Shown here: piece after piece, positions 1-7,159 of the stretch | Position numbering within the stretch: position 1 is the first letter of the stretch | Layout: the number at the start of each line of letters is the position of its first letter | Source of the DNA: Bathymodiolus japonicus methanotrophic gill symbiont | Lineage (GTDB): Bacteria; Pseudomonadota; Gammaproteobacteria; Methylococcales; Methylomonadaceae | Direction: 5' to 3' | Assembly (NCBI RefSeq): GCF_019721995.1 | Contig: NZ_BLYC01000033.1 | Location: 1 to 34,021, forward strand | Length of the DNA stretch: 34,021 bases | The notes under the pieces: model-generated | Seen by the model: only the letters and a program-made list of their open reading frames with translations | What the model was told of the DNA's origin: nothing | The model's database searches: none | Translations under genes and position numbers: made by a program

Positions 1-573
1 AAAAAGTACGTGCAGCGTCTGGGGTCAGCCACAGACATGGCAAAAATAGTACAACAAAAGGCCCGATCGTATACCGTGAATCTCTACGGAAAACAGCGTG
101 AAGTCAGGGCTTATAGTCGCGTTGTCATGCTGAAAACATTGAAACGACCCGTTCAGGTTGTCTGGGTGTTTCGTCGCACACAGTGGATTGCTTTGTTTAC
201 GACCGATCTAAGTTTATCCGTCACACAGATTATTGAGTATTATGGTGCGCGATGGAAAATCGAATCCGGATTCAAAGAGCTCAAGCAAGACATAGGGAGT
301 CAGAAAAGTCAGTGTCGAAATGCGCAGGCAGTGACCAACCATTTGAACTTCTGTATGATGGCAACAACGCTGACGTGGATTTACGCGGATCGTTTAAAAA
401 CCGATCCAGAACGTCGGCACAAAGTGAAGGGGCGAGCCAGTTTCGCCTTTTCAGATATCCGCCGCATCATTGACGAAGCGGCTTTGGATCCGGATTTTGA
501 AAGGGTTTGCCCCAAATACAGCAGCTCCCCTGTAAATTCGGTGGTAGCCGTTTTATTACGAATGGTTGCTTGA
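1..573 (+). CDS. IS4-family DDE transposase, C-terminal part (cut by window start)
   Basis: The reading frame is open from base 1 and ends with TGA at 571-573, giving about 190 C-terminal residues. The stretch around nucleotides 238-285 carries YYGARWKIESGFKELK, which fits the Y-(2)-R-(3)-E-(6)-K signature of IS4-family transposases, including the catalytic glutamate. A TTDL motif about 25 residues before it may hold another catalytic aspartate. The protein would catalyse cut-and-paste movement of its own element. It differs from the 3723-4439 copy by only a few residues, so both spread recently. Whether the N-terminal half is intact cannot be seen here. Confidence 0.85.
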   Translation, partial: KKYVQRLGSATDMAKIVQQKARSYTVNLYGKQREVRAYSRVVMLKTLKRPVQVVWVFRRTQWIALFTTDLSLSVTQIIEYYGARWKIESGFKELKQDIGSQKSQCRNAQAVTNHLNFCMMATTLTWIYADRLKTDPERRHKVKGRASFAFSDIRRIIDEAALDPDFERVCPKYSSSPVNSVVAVLLRMVA

Positions 574-594
574 TGAATTTCTAAGAAACTTCAG
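1..594 (+). mobile_element. IS4-family insertion sequence, copy 1 of type 'IS4-a' (left part outside window)
   Basis: Only the right part is in the window. The right end reads CTGAAGTTTC inward from position 594, and the same end begins the second copy at 3702 in the opposite orientation. The transposase part is nearly identical to that copy. The element sits downstream of glnK, where amtB often lies in other genomes, so it may have displaced or separated amtB; that is inference. Confidence 0.8.
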
Positions 595-671
595 TTAAGA
601 AATAAAACGTATCTAATGCGTAGCTTAATTCTATTAATTTTTCCACTTTACACTCTCACTTTATCTAATAG

Positions 672-1010
<339 letters not shown>

Positions 1011-1053
1011 TTATGTCTCCGTTAATTAACAATTCATTTAACACTTAACAACA

Positions 1054-1070
1054 AGCACAGCCCATGCCAA
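1054..1070 (-). promoter_or_regulatory. Sigma-54 (-24/-12) promoter of glnK
   Basis: On the minus strand the sequence reads TTGGCATGGGCTGTGCT. It matches the RpoN consensus YTGGCACGRNNNTTGCW at 15 of 17 positions, with exactly 10 bases between the GG and GC doublets. Transcription would start near 1043, about 33 bases before the glnK ATG. Sigma-54 control is usual for glnK genes. Confidence 0.85.
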
Positions 1071-1143
1071 AGATTTATACCATTGTTTTTAAAGTGTTTT
1101 TAATATTTCGCTAACAACTCTGTGTTAACTCAGCTGAAATAAT

Positions 1144-1160
1144 CGCACCAAAATGATGCG
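1144..1160. promoter_or_regulatory. NtrC-like enhancer site upstream of glnK
   Basis: GCACC-AAAA-TGATGC at 1145-1159 is one base away from the NtrC palindrome GCACC-N4-GGTGC with its flanks. It lies roughly 85-105 bases upstream of the predicted sigma-54 start, a usual enhancer distance. Confidence 0.65.
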
Positions 1161-1294
1161 CAACTCCATGTAACCCTGTTTAATATTTGGACATTTAACA
1201 GCACCAACCTTATACATTGCTCGCAGCATATTTTCTAATTTACTACTATAAACCGATATATTCTACTTTTTCAGTATGATTATAACTTTGAACC

Positions 1295-1574
1295 CAGGCG
1301 CGCCATGCTACCTCACGAAATTCCGGGACTCCTGTCGCCATAATTCGCTCACCTACGCAGCGGATGGGAGATGCTCTGAACGCCCTGCGTCCGCAACGAC
1401 TACGCACAAAAGCCGCTTCGTCATTACTACCTCACTGGCTGGACGGCTATTCGGAATGCAATTCTTGCTCCTCTCGCGTGCTGCTAGCACACGTCGAATC
1501 AGCGAATTGCCCTGTCGCCTATCAGGGACTAAAAATCACCACTTCGCTAAGCTACGTTTCCATGATTTTCAGCG
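1295..1574 (+). mobile_element. Family-A structured element, copy A1 (280 bp)
   Basis: It runs from CAGGCGCGCC to TTTTCAGCG and is nearly identical to copies A2-A6. It lies upstream of glnK and its NtrC-like site. Flanks are TTTGAACC on the left and ATTGTCAG on the right, with no target duplication visible. No uninterrupted version of this site is in the window, so its ends are taken from the other copies. Confidence 0.85.
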
Positions 1575-1779
1575 ATTGTCAGTCAGCTGGTTTTATATTT
1601 CAGCCCTTAAGGTCTTAGTATTAATGCAGCTTGACGGAATAAAGTTACCAAGATTGCGAAGAAAATTTGATTCTGGACAACTATCTCAAGAGGAGCACAG
1701 TCATTCTAAGTAACGATAGAGGTCGTTTAGTCAGGAGTAAAAAGGCAAGAAAGGTTAGTAGTTTTTTTCGTTAGACTGC

Positions 1780-1945
1780 CTAAGGTAGCTCGCAACAAAT
1801 AACCCACCCACCTTGCCTGTCTTTTTGTCCGTCTTCTGCGTTGTAGGAATAGTTACATAGCCGGCTATTCACCTCTTTCTACGCCTTGAAGGCGAACAAA
1901 AATCCCGCGCAATATTGGTAGGTTATTTATTGCGTTTTACCTAAG
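1780..1945. repeat. Large palindrome P1 (166 bp) centred on a conserved core
   Basis: The outer arms at 1792-1808 and 1917-1933 are inverted repeats matching at 15 of 17 bases, and CTAAGGTA/TTACCTAAG extends them outward. The exact centre (1862.5) is the perfect palindrome ATAGCCGGCTAT at 1857-1868. The core resembles those of P2 and P3, but the arm sequences differ. As single strand it would fold into one long hairpin. Confidence 0.7.
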
Positions 1946-1975
1946 TTTCGTACTGCAAAAGATCCCCCCTGAATA

Positions 1976-2139
1976 TATACTTCGCGCGGTCACAACTGCG
2001 GATTTCTAACGACTGAGTTTTTGCCAATAGCGGCGTTGCTAAAACAGTTGCGTAGCCAGCTATGCGCCTGTTTTAGCGCCTTGCCCTCGACAAAAATCAG
2101 TGCACTATAAATTCCGCATCCGTGACCGCGCGAAGTATA
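1976..2139. repeat. Large palindrome P2 (164 bp) centred on a conserved core
   Basis: The outer arms TATACTTCGCGCGGTCAC (1976-1993) and its exact reverse complement (2122-2139) pair over 18 bases. Inner pairs include TGCGGA/TCCGCA, ACTGA-TTTTTG/CAAAAATCAGT and CTAAAACAG/CTGTTTTAG. The centre at 2057.5 is GCGTAGCCAGCTATGC. The right edge stops 30 bases before an NtrC-like site, so it may insulate or affect the porin promoter. Confidence 0.85.
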
Positions 2140-2169
2140 ACTAATGGGCCGCCTCATAATGGAACTTAT

Positions 2170-2186
2170 TGCTCTACTTTGGTGCA
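2170..2186. promoter_or_regulatory. NtrC-like enhancer site upstream of the porin gene
   Basis: TGCTCTACTTTGGTGCA matches the 17-base NtrC palindrome TGCACC-N5-GGTGCA with a perfect right half and two mismatches in the left half. It lies about 65-80 bases upstream of the sigma-54 promoter at 2250-2266. Confidence 0.6.
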
Positions 2187-2249
2187 AACAGACAAATCCA
2201 ATATTCGCCTTCACCTCCTATCTTTATGACTTACAGTGCTTTATTACAA

Positions 2250-2266
2250 GTGGCATTATTAATGCT
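2250..2266 (+). promoter_or_regulatory. Sigma-54 (-24/-12) promoter of the porin gene
   Basis: GTGGCATTATTAATGCT has the RpoN GG (2252-2253) and GC (2264-2265) doublets exactly 10 bases apart, inside TGGCA and TGC. Transcription would start near 2277, about 60 bases before the porin ATG. Confidence 0.75.
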
Positions 2267-2338
2267 TGCTAGACTAAGATATGTGACACCTGTAAGATAA
2301 TGCAGTATTTTTTAATAAAAACTAGGACTTAACGACCT

Positions 2339-3559
2339 ATGAACAAGAAACAAATATTTAAGCGTACTCTACTCAGTAGCGCGCTGCTCACAGCAAGCCT
2401 GCAAGTAGTTGCTGCTGATGATTTTCATTACCTGCTAACGTCTGACAGCCTATTTACAGGCCTTATCAATGACACTGCTTTTATGCAAGACACAGGCTTT
2501 AAAGTGGGCATGTGGGCATCTGCAGGTATTACCGGTAATACAAATGGCGGCAAATCAGCTAATGGCGGAGCCTTTAATAATTCACCCATTCAATTCAATG
2601 ACCGTGTTAATGAAGTCGTCTTCAATCAGCTAAACTTCTATATTGAACGAGCAGTCACCAAAGGCGACAAATGGGATGTTGGTATGCGCATGGATTTCTT
2701 GTATGGGGCTGATGCCAACAATACCCAGGCATCTGGCTGGGATGATGCATGGTGGGTTAATAATGCAGGTGGCTACTACAATATAGCAATGCCACAATTA
2801 TATATGGAAGTCTACGCACCTTTAGGCAATGGCGTTACCGCTAAACTAGGACATTTCTACACCACGATCGGCTATGAAGTCGTCCCATCACCTGATAATT
2901 TCTTCTATTCACATGCCTATACCATGAACTATGGCGAACCATTTACCCATACAGGTGCCTTGCTTAGCTATGATATCGATGATAACTGGTATGTCAATGG
3001 TGGAGCAGTGATGGGCTGGGATAATATGACTGATTATGCTGGCGCGTGGAGTTTTCTAGGGGGCACTAGCTGGACGAGTGATAGCCAGGCTACATCTGTA
3101 ACAGTGCAATTAATCAGTGGAGACATTAGCGACACAGAGGCTAGCAATAGAACCATGTACAGCATTGTTGCAACCCATGACTTCACCGAAAATTTCCATT
3201 ATGTATTTCAACATGACTTTGGTACAACGAGAGGTACTACAAGGATTTCTCCTAATGGAAATGGTCCTGTAAGTGCCGGTAACTGGTTTGGTATTAACCA
3301 ATATTTTGTCTACGACATAATGGATGAACTTAGCGTTGGACTACGTGCAGAATGGTTTAATGACAAAGGCGGTGCGCAAAAAGTAAATGCAGTTGGCGCA
3401 AATTACCTTGCTGCCTCTTTCGGTGTCAACTACACGCCACTTCCCTGGCTTAAACTACGCCCGGAACTTCGCTTAGACTGGGCTGATGAAAAAGTATTTA
3501 ATGGTAATACTGGCAATGATCAAGTCGAATTTGCTATGGATATGATTATTACTTTCTAA
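2339..3559 (+). CDS. Outer-membrane beta-barrel porin, OmpL-like/bbp2 type
   Basis: The 406-residue protein starts with a typical signal peptide (positive start, hydrophobic core, cleavage near Ala25-Ala26). The rest is rich in alternating aromatic and polar strands and ends in Phe, as outer-membrane barrels do. Segments such as the QLYMEVYAPLGNGVTAKLGHF region and the C-terminal strands resemble the putative beta-barrel porin-2 family (PF07642). It would sit in the outer membrane as a diffusion channel. Sigma-54 control shared with glnK suggests a role in taking up a nitrogen compound, which is inference; the substrate cannot be read from the sequence. The gene is intact, unlike many neighbours, and followed by a transposase remnant. 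Confidence 0.8.
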   Translation: MNKKQIFKRTLLSSALLTASLQVVAADDFHYLLTSDSLFTGLINDTAFMQDTGFKVGMWASAGITGNTNGGKSANGGAFNNSPIQFNDRVNEVVFNQLNFYIERAVTKGDKWDVGMRMDFLYGADANNTQASGWDDAWWVNNAGGYYNIAMPQLYMEVYAPLGNGVTAKLGHFYTTIGYEVVPSPDNFFYSHAYTMNYGEPFTHTGALLSYDIDDNWYVNGGAVMGWDNMTDYAGAWSFLGGTSWTSDSQATSVTVQLISGDISDTEASNRTMYSIVATHDFTENFHYVFQHDFGTTRGTTRISPNGNGPVSAGNWFGINQYFVYDIMDELSVGLRAEWFNDKGGAQKVNAVGANYLAASFGVNYTPLPWLKLRPELRLDWADEKVFNGNTGNDQVEFAMDMIITF

Positions 3560-3616
3560 TCAGCTTGATACGATTTATCATTAAAAAGTCTGGATGTAGA
3601 AAAATAATATTCTTAA

Positions 3617-3701
3617 CCTCTAAAGCAATCATCAGTGTTCTCCTGTCAATTGAGGCCGTGAAACTAACCTCGCCACAAGAGAGCTCATAAAGCACTGTAA
3701 A
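3617..3701 (-). pseudogene. Remnant of the 3' end of a DDE transposase gene
   Basis: Bases 3617-3701 match 33682-33765 closely, including the same C-terminal residues (RPQL-GEH and stop at 3632-3634). Only the last ~22 codons and the element end remain. The IS4-a copy starting at 3702 cuts it off. Confidence 0.75.
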
Positions 3702-4439
3702 CTGAAGTTTCTTAGAAATTCATCAAGCAACCATTCGCAATAAAACGGCTACCACCGAATTTACAGGGGAGCTGCTGTATTTGGGGCAAACCCTTTCAAA
3801 ATCCGGTTCCAAAGCCGCTTCGGCAATGATGCGGCGGATATCTGAAAAGGCGAAACTGGCTCGCCCCTTCACTTTGTGCCGACGTTCCGGATCGGTTTTT
3901 AAACGACCCGCGTAAATCCACGTCAGCGTTGTTGCCATCATACAGAAGTTCAAATGGTTGGTCACTGCCTGCGCATTTCGACACTGACTTTTCTGACTCC
4001 CTATGTCTTGCTTGAGCTCTTTGAACCCGGATTCGATTTTCCATCGCGCACCATAATACTCAATAATCTGTGTGACGGATAAACTTAGATCGGTCGTAAA
4101 CAAAGCAATCCACTGTGTGCGACGAAACACCCAGACAACCTGAACGGGTCGTTTCAATGTTTTCAGCATGACAACGCGACTATAAGCCCTGACTTCACGC
4201 TGTTTTCCATAGAGATTCACGGTATACGATCGGGCCTTTTGTTGTACTGTTTTTGCCATGTCTGTGGCTGACCCCAGACGCTGCCCGTACTTTTTATTCC
4301 GCCCCCTCTGCTTGGGTTTTCTTTTTTCTGGACGATCGTACAGTACATTATTGCACCTTAACCTAGAGAGAATATTAAACCGGCTTCCGATAGCCAAGTC
4401 TCTCATTAAATGCTTATGTACAAAAAAACCTGGCGGCAC
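3702..4439 (-). mobile_element. IS4-a, copy 2 (5' truncated)
   Basis: The end CTGAAGTTTC at 3702 matches the end at 594 in inverted orientation. The other end is missing: the similarity to a transposase fades at about 4440, just before the symporter stop codon. No target duplication can be defined. Confidence 0.75.
3723..4439 (-). pseudogene. IS4-family transposase, N-terminally truncated
   Basis: The last 190 residues are nearly identical to those at 1-573, including YYGARWKIESGFKELK with the catalytic Glu. The upstream part adds about 45 residues (SRLRCNNVLYDRPEKRKP and on) typical of the middle of these transposases. The N-terminal half with the first catalytic Asp is absent: full-length IS4 transposases are usually near 400 residues or more, and an in-frame stop lies just before 4446. 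The copy is therefore inactive. Confidence 0.8.
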
Positions 4440-4819
4440 AGGTATCAGCTAATTGAATTGTACTAGGTTATTGTTTGCCTCGCCAGTACACCGCTAATAA
4501 CGAGCCGGAAATATTATGCCAGATACTAAATATTGCCCCAGGCAGTGCCGCTGCGGCAGAAAAATATTGCATTGCCAATGCAACACTGAGTCCTGAATTT
4601 TGCATACCGACCTCTATGCTAACCGTGCGGCAGGTAACTGCATCATATTTTAATAATCTTGGAATAAAGTAACCTACTGTCATACCGAGTAAATTATGCA
4701 GCGCTACTGCAACAATAACCGGCAACGCAAGCGTGGCAATATTTTGCTGGTTTAAAGCAACGATAATCGCAATAATAAGCACGATCGCCATACTGGAAAA
4801 AACCCCAGCAGCTTATGAG

Positions 4820-5015
4820 CTGAAGTTTCCCAATAATTATTTATGGTAAAATTGAAACTATGCTACAACTATATGAAAAAAAATAGTCTTTTCATTCGTT
4901 TCAAATGCTATTGCCTAAGGGGAATTAAGTAGGGGTTTGCTATAAAACCACCTAAAATAAACCTCGATACACCAGCATTGTGTATTTCAGCTACTCAATA
5001 ATTGGGAAACTTCAG
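4820..5015. mobile_element. MITE C, copy 1 (196 bp, 8-bp target duplication)
   Basis: The terminal inverted repeats begin CTGAAGTTTCCCAATWATT, and the target duplication CTTATGAG is exact at 4812-4819 and 5016-5023. It encodes nothing. The first ten bases of its ends equal those of IS4-a, so a related IS4 transposase may move it. Confidence 0.9.
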
Positions 5016-5151
5016 CTTATGAGTTAAGTGTGCGTAAAACGAGTTAATCGTAGTACCCGCCAGCACCGGCAATAATACAATTAGCAAGATACTGCGCATC
5101 ATGCTTGCCACTGGCACCTCGACACTCTGGTTCAGGTACAGATAACTTAAT

Positions 5152-5600
5152 ACTCTCGGGGAGTCGCTATTTTTGCGAAAGCTTGTTTTGGGCATCCCAG
5201 CCCAAGCAAGCAGCAAAAACTTAACGCGACCACTTATGCCTCCGGCGGCCCCGATTCGTCCTCGTCACCTCGTCCCGACCCAACAAGGGGTCGGAACATA
5301 GGCTCCAAATGACTTGACGCCGTGTCGGATGGCCTTTTATTTTGTCTCCACCTTCGCTAACGCTCAGACTCCGACAAAACAACGGCCCTACGGCTATCGC
5401 GGACTAAAAGTCTTCACTTCGCTAAAGCTCCGTTTCCAGGATTTTCAGCGGATGTTCAAGTTTTTTAACTGATTGATTTTATTGATAATCTTACTGACAA
5501 AGAAAGCATCAACATCATTGTAAATCAATCACTTATGAAACAAAGCCGGAAAAATTTACTTTTCTTAGCCCAGTTATAGCTGAAAACTTGAACATCGAGT
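5152..5600. mobile_element. MITE F (154 bp without B1), derivative of IS4-b
   Basis: The ends ACTCGATGTTCAAG and CTTGAACATCGAGT match the terminal repeats of the IS4-b copies at 22001 and 31540. A 3-bp duplication AAT flanks it (5149-5151, 5601-5603). Element B1 sits after its fourth base. Joining the flanks restores PLLSYLYL of the symporter. Confidence 0.85.
5156..5450 (+). mobile_element. Family-B structured element, copy B1 (295 bp)
   Basis: It runs from TCGGGGAGTCGC to TTTTCAGCG inside the left end of MITE F. Removing exactly 295 bases restores the terminal repeat ACTC|GATGTTCAAG. No target duplication is present. Length is identical to B2 and B3, but it is the most diverged of the three, with changes in the 3' hairpin (AAAAGTC/GGATTTT). 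Confidence 0.9.
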
Positions 5601-5693
5601 AATAGCGGCATCGCCAGCACTGCACACAGAGTTGATGCCATGGTCATTAAGATAGATAAGGCAACATTCCCCTTAGCCAAATAACAGATAACA

Positions 5694-5973
5694 CAGGCGC
5701 GCCATGCTACCTCACGAAATTCCGGGACTCCTGTCGCCATAATTCGTTCACCTACGCAGCGGATGGGAGATGCCCTGAACGCCCTGCATCCGCAACGACT
5801 ACGCACAAAAACCGCTTCGTCATTACTACCTCACTGGCTGGACGGCTATTCGGAATGCAATTCTTGCTCCTCTCGCGTGCTGCTAGCACACGTCGAATCA
5901 GCGAATTGCCCTGTCGCCTATCAGGGACTAAAAATCACCACTTCGCTAAGCTACGTTTCCATGATTTTCAGCG
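5694..5973 (+). mobile_element. Family-A structured element, copy A2 (280 bp)
   Basis: It splits the symporter gene. Removing exactly CAGGCGCGCC...TTTTCAGCG joins GATAACA to TTTGAGGC and restores codons for ASN-VICYL, with no duplication. Predicted stems: GCAATTC 5857-5863 with GAATTGC 5903-5909, GCT 5866-5868 with AGC 5900-5902, GTGCT 5877-5881 with AGCAC 5885-5889, CCTG 5910-5913 with CAGG 5922-5925, and AAAATCA 5931-5937 with TGATTTT 5962-5968, followed by CAGCG. Confidence 0.9.
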
Positions 5974-6317
5974 TTTGAGGCTGTGCCTCCCGCACTGCAA
6001 CCTACTAGCACCATGTCTATGGTTTGCGCTGTGGACAATTCCTGTGCCTGTGCCAGTAGATAGGCAAACAAGGGCATAAAGGTAAATTGTATGCCAAGGG
6101 TGAGCAGGATAACCAGCGGCTGCTTTAGTGCTGCCCTAAAATTCTGCCAGTTCAGGGTCATGCCCATTAAGAACATAACCACGGCGAGCAATGGGATAAT
6201 CGCACTTTTGGCCGCGACAAAGTTTGCCGGATATAAGTAGGCAATAACAGAACATAGCATTGCGGTTAGTGGAAATAAAGCAATCAGTTTATTATTCATT
6301 GCTTGTACGCCTTCAAC

Positions 6318-7007
6318 TTACCAGGGCATAGGCAGTCCATTATATTTAATAAAGCTGCCGGTTTGCGACAGTTCGAATTTCTGCATCACCCGCCTCATGC
6401 CAGCGATGCTTTCATCCACATCTATCAAACCATGCGGACCACCCATATCGGTTCTGACCCAGCCAGGATGAAAGATAAGTACGCCGGTTCCCTGTTGGCG
6501 AAAATCAAATGACAGGCTTTTCATCGCAGCATTTAGCGCAGCTTTGCTGGAGCGATGAATATAACTGCCACCACTGCTATTATCTGCCATGCTACCCATT
6601 AAGCTACTAATGGCAACAAACAGCCCTTGCTCACTTAAAGCCAGATTGCCAGCAAAAACTTCAGCCAGTTTTAAAGCGCCAAACACATTGACTTCCATCG
6701 CAGTTTGCCAGTGCTGATAATCAATAGCACCCAGCCCATAACGTTCACCATAAACACCCGCATTGGAGATTAATATATCTATAGTTACGTCTTTTAACTC
6801 TGCTGCAAGTGCGTCTATTTGCTGATGATTCTGTACATCTAGCTGGACGATACGCAGGTGCTTAGAGTGACCTGCCAATTGCGCTAATGCCGTTGCTGAT
6901 TCAGGATTACGACAGCAAGCGATAACATGCCAGCCAGCCTGTGCATATTGACGGCTAAATTCCAGACCCAGGCCTCGATTTGCGCCGGTGATTAAGACTG
7001 TTTGCAT
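6318..7007 (-). CDS. Short-chain dehydrogenase/reductase (C-factor-like) with altered active site
   Basis: The 229-residue protein has the Rossmann cofactor motif TGANRGLG (residues 7-14), SNAG (81-84), Asn107, and the catalytic Ser in ISSL (134-135). Length and layout fit the C-factor-like branch of classical SDRs, which are NAD(P)H oxidoreductases of unknown substrate. In this family the active site reads YRxSK, but here the residue is His151 (HRSSK, codon CAT), with Lys155 kept; a Tyr at 149 is two residues off. One base change (TAT to CAT) would explain it and would be expected to abolish normal catalysis. It sits between the broken symporter and bamA, all on the minus strand. Confidence 0.85.
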   Translation of the reverse strand: MQTVLITGANRGLGLEFSRQYAQAGWHVIACCRNPESATALAQLAGHSKHLRIVQLDVQNHQQIDALAAELKDVTIDILISNAGVYGERYGLGAIDYQHWQTAMEVNVFGALKLAEVFAGNLALSEQGLFVAISSLMGSMADNSSGGSYIHRSSKAALNAAMKSLSFDFRQQGTGVLIFHPGWVRTDMGGPHGLIDVDESIAGMRRVMQKFELSQTGSFIKYNGLPMPW

Positions 7008-7069
7008 AAGTGTATTTTCTCGTTTCTTAGTATCGTAGGCTGGGCTAGATTATCAAGCGCAGCGCTGAT

Positions 7070-7116
7070 AACGTAACCCAGCATATTGCATATATCCGAA
7101 GGTGCTGGGTTACGTT
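7070..7116. repeat. 14-bp perfect inverted repeat between bamA and the dehydrogenase
   Basis: AACGTAACCCAGCA (7070-7083) pairs perfectly with TGCTGGGTTACGTT (7103-7116), with a 19-base loop. It lies 44 bases past the bamA stop and could act as a terminator or RNA-stabilising hairpin, though no clear T-run follows. It looks like a REP-type intergenic repeat. Confidence 0.6.
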
Positions 7117-7159
7117 TTGTTACAATGCAAAAAAATCTAACCCTAGTTACAATAATACA

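Larger units (their letters stand above)
1575..2249. other. Gene-free stretch between A1 and the porin promoter
   Basis: No convincing coding frame is present on either strand. The stretch holds two adjacent 165-bp palindromes (1780-1945 and 1976-2139) and an NtrC-like site at 2170-2186. The part at 1575-1779 shows nothing I recognise. Confidence 0.7.
4468..6299 (-). pseudogene. Bile-acid:Na+ symporter (BASS/SBF family), interrupted four times
   Basis: Four collinear pieces make one BASS-family membrane protein. Piece 1 (6299-5974) starts MNNKLIALF and runs to the GGTASN motif. Piece 2 (5693-5601) continues VICYLAKGNVALS. Piece 3 (about 5148-5016) contains LNQSVEVPVASM. Piece 4 (about 4811-4468) contains VSIEVGMQNSGLSVALA, the other family hallmark, and ends RGKQ. 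The splits are element A2, MITE F, element B1 (inside MITE F) and MITE C. Removing them restores the protein, except for a likely one-base frameshift near the GGGG-TTTTTT run at 4799-4806. Intact members import bile acids or other organic anions with Na+ through about ten membrane helices. The gene is dead. Confidence 0.9.

Noticed and set aside
1295-1574. Family A as integron cassettes (attC sites)
   Set aside because: No GTTRRRY/RYYYAAC core pair at the ends, no common insertion core, and copies are scattered within genes and not arrayed.
5763-6079. Repeated 70-85 residue frames (starting MGDALNALRPQRL or MQFLLLSRAAS) inside every family-A element
   Set aside because: They overlap in two frames plus an antisense frame, have no ribosome site, resemble no protein I know, and differ between A and A7 without codon-type conservation. 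The conserved signal is the fold.
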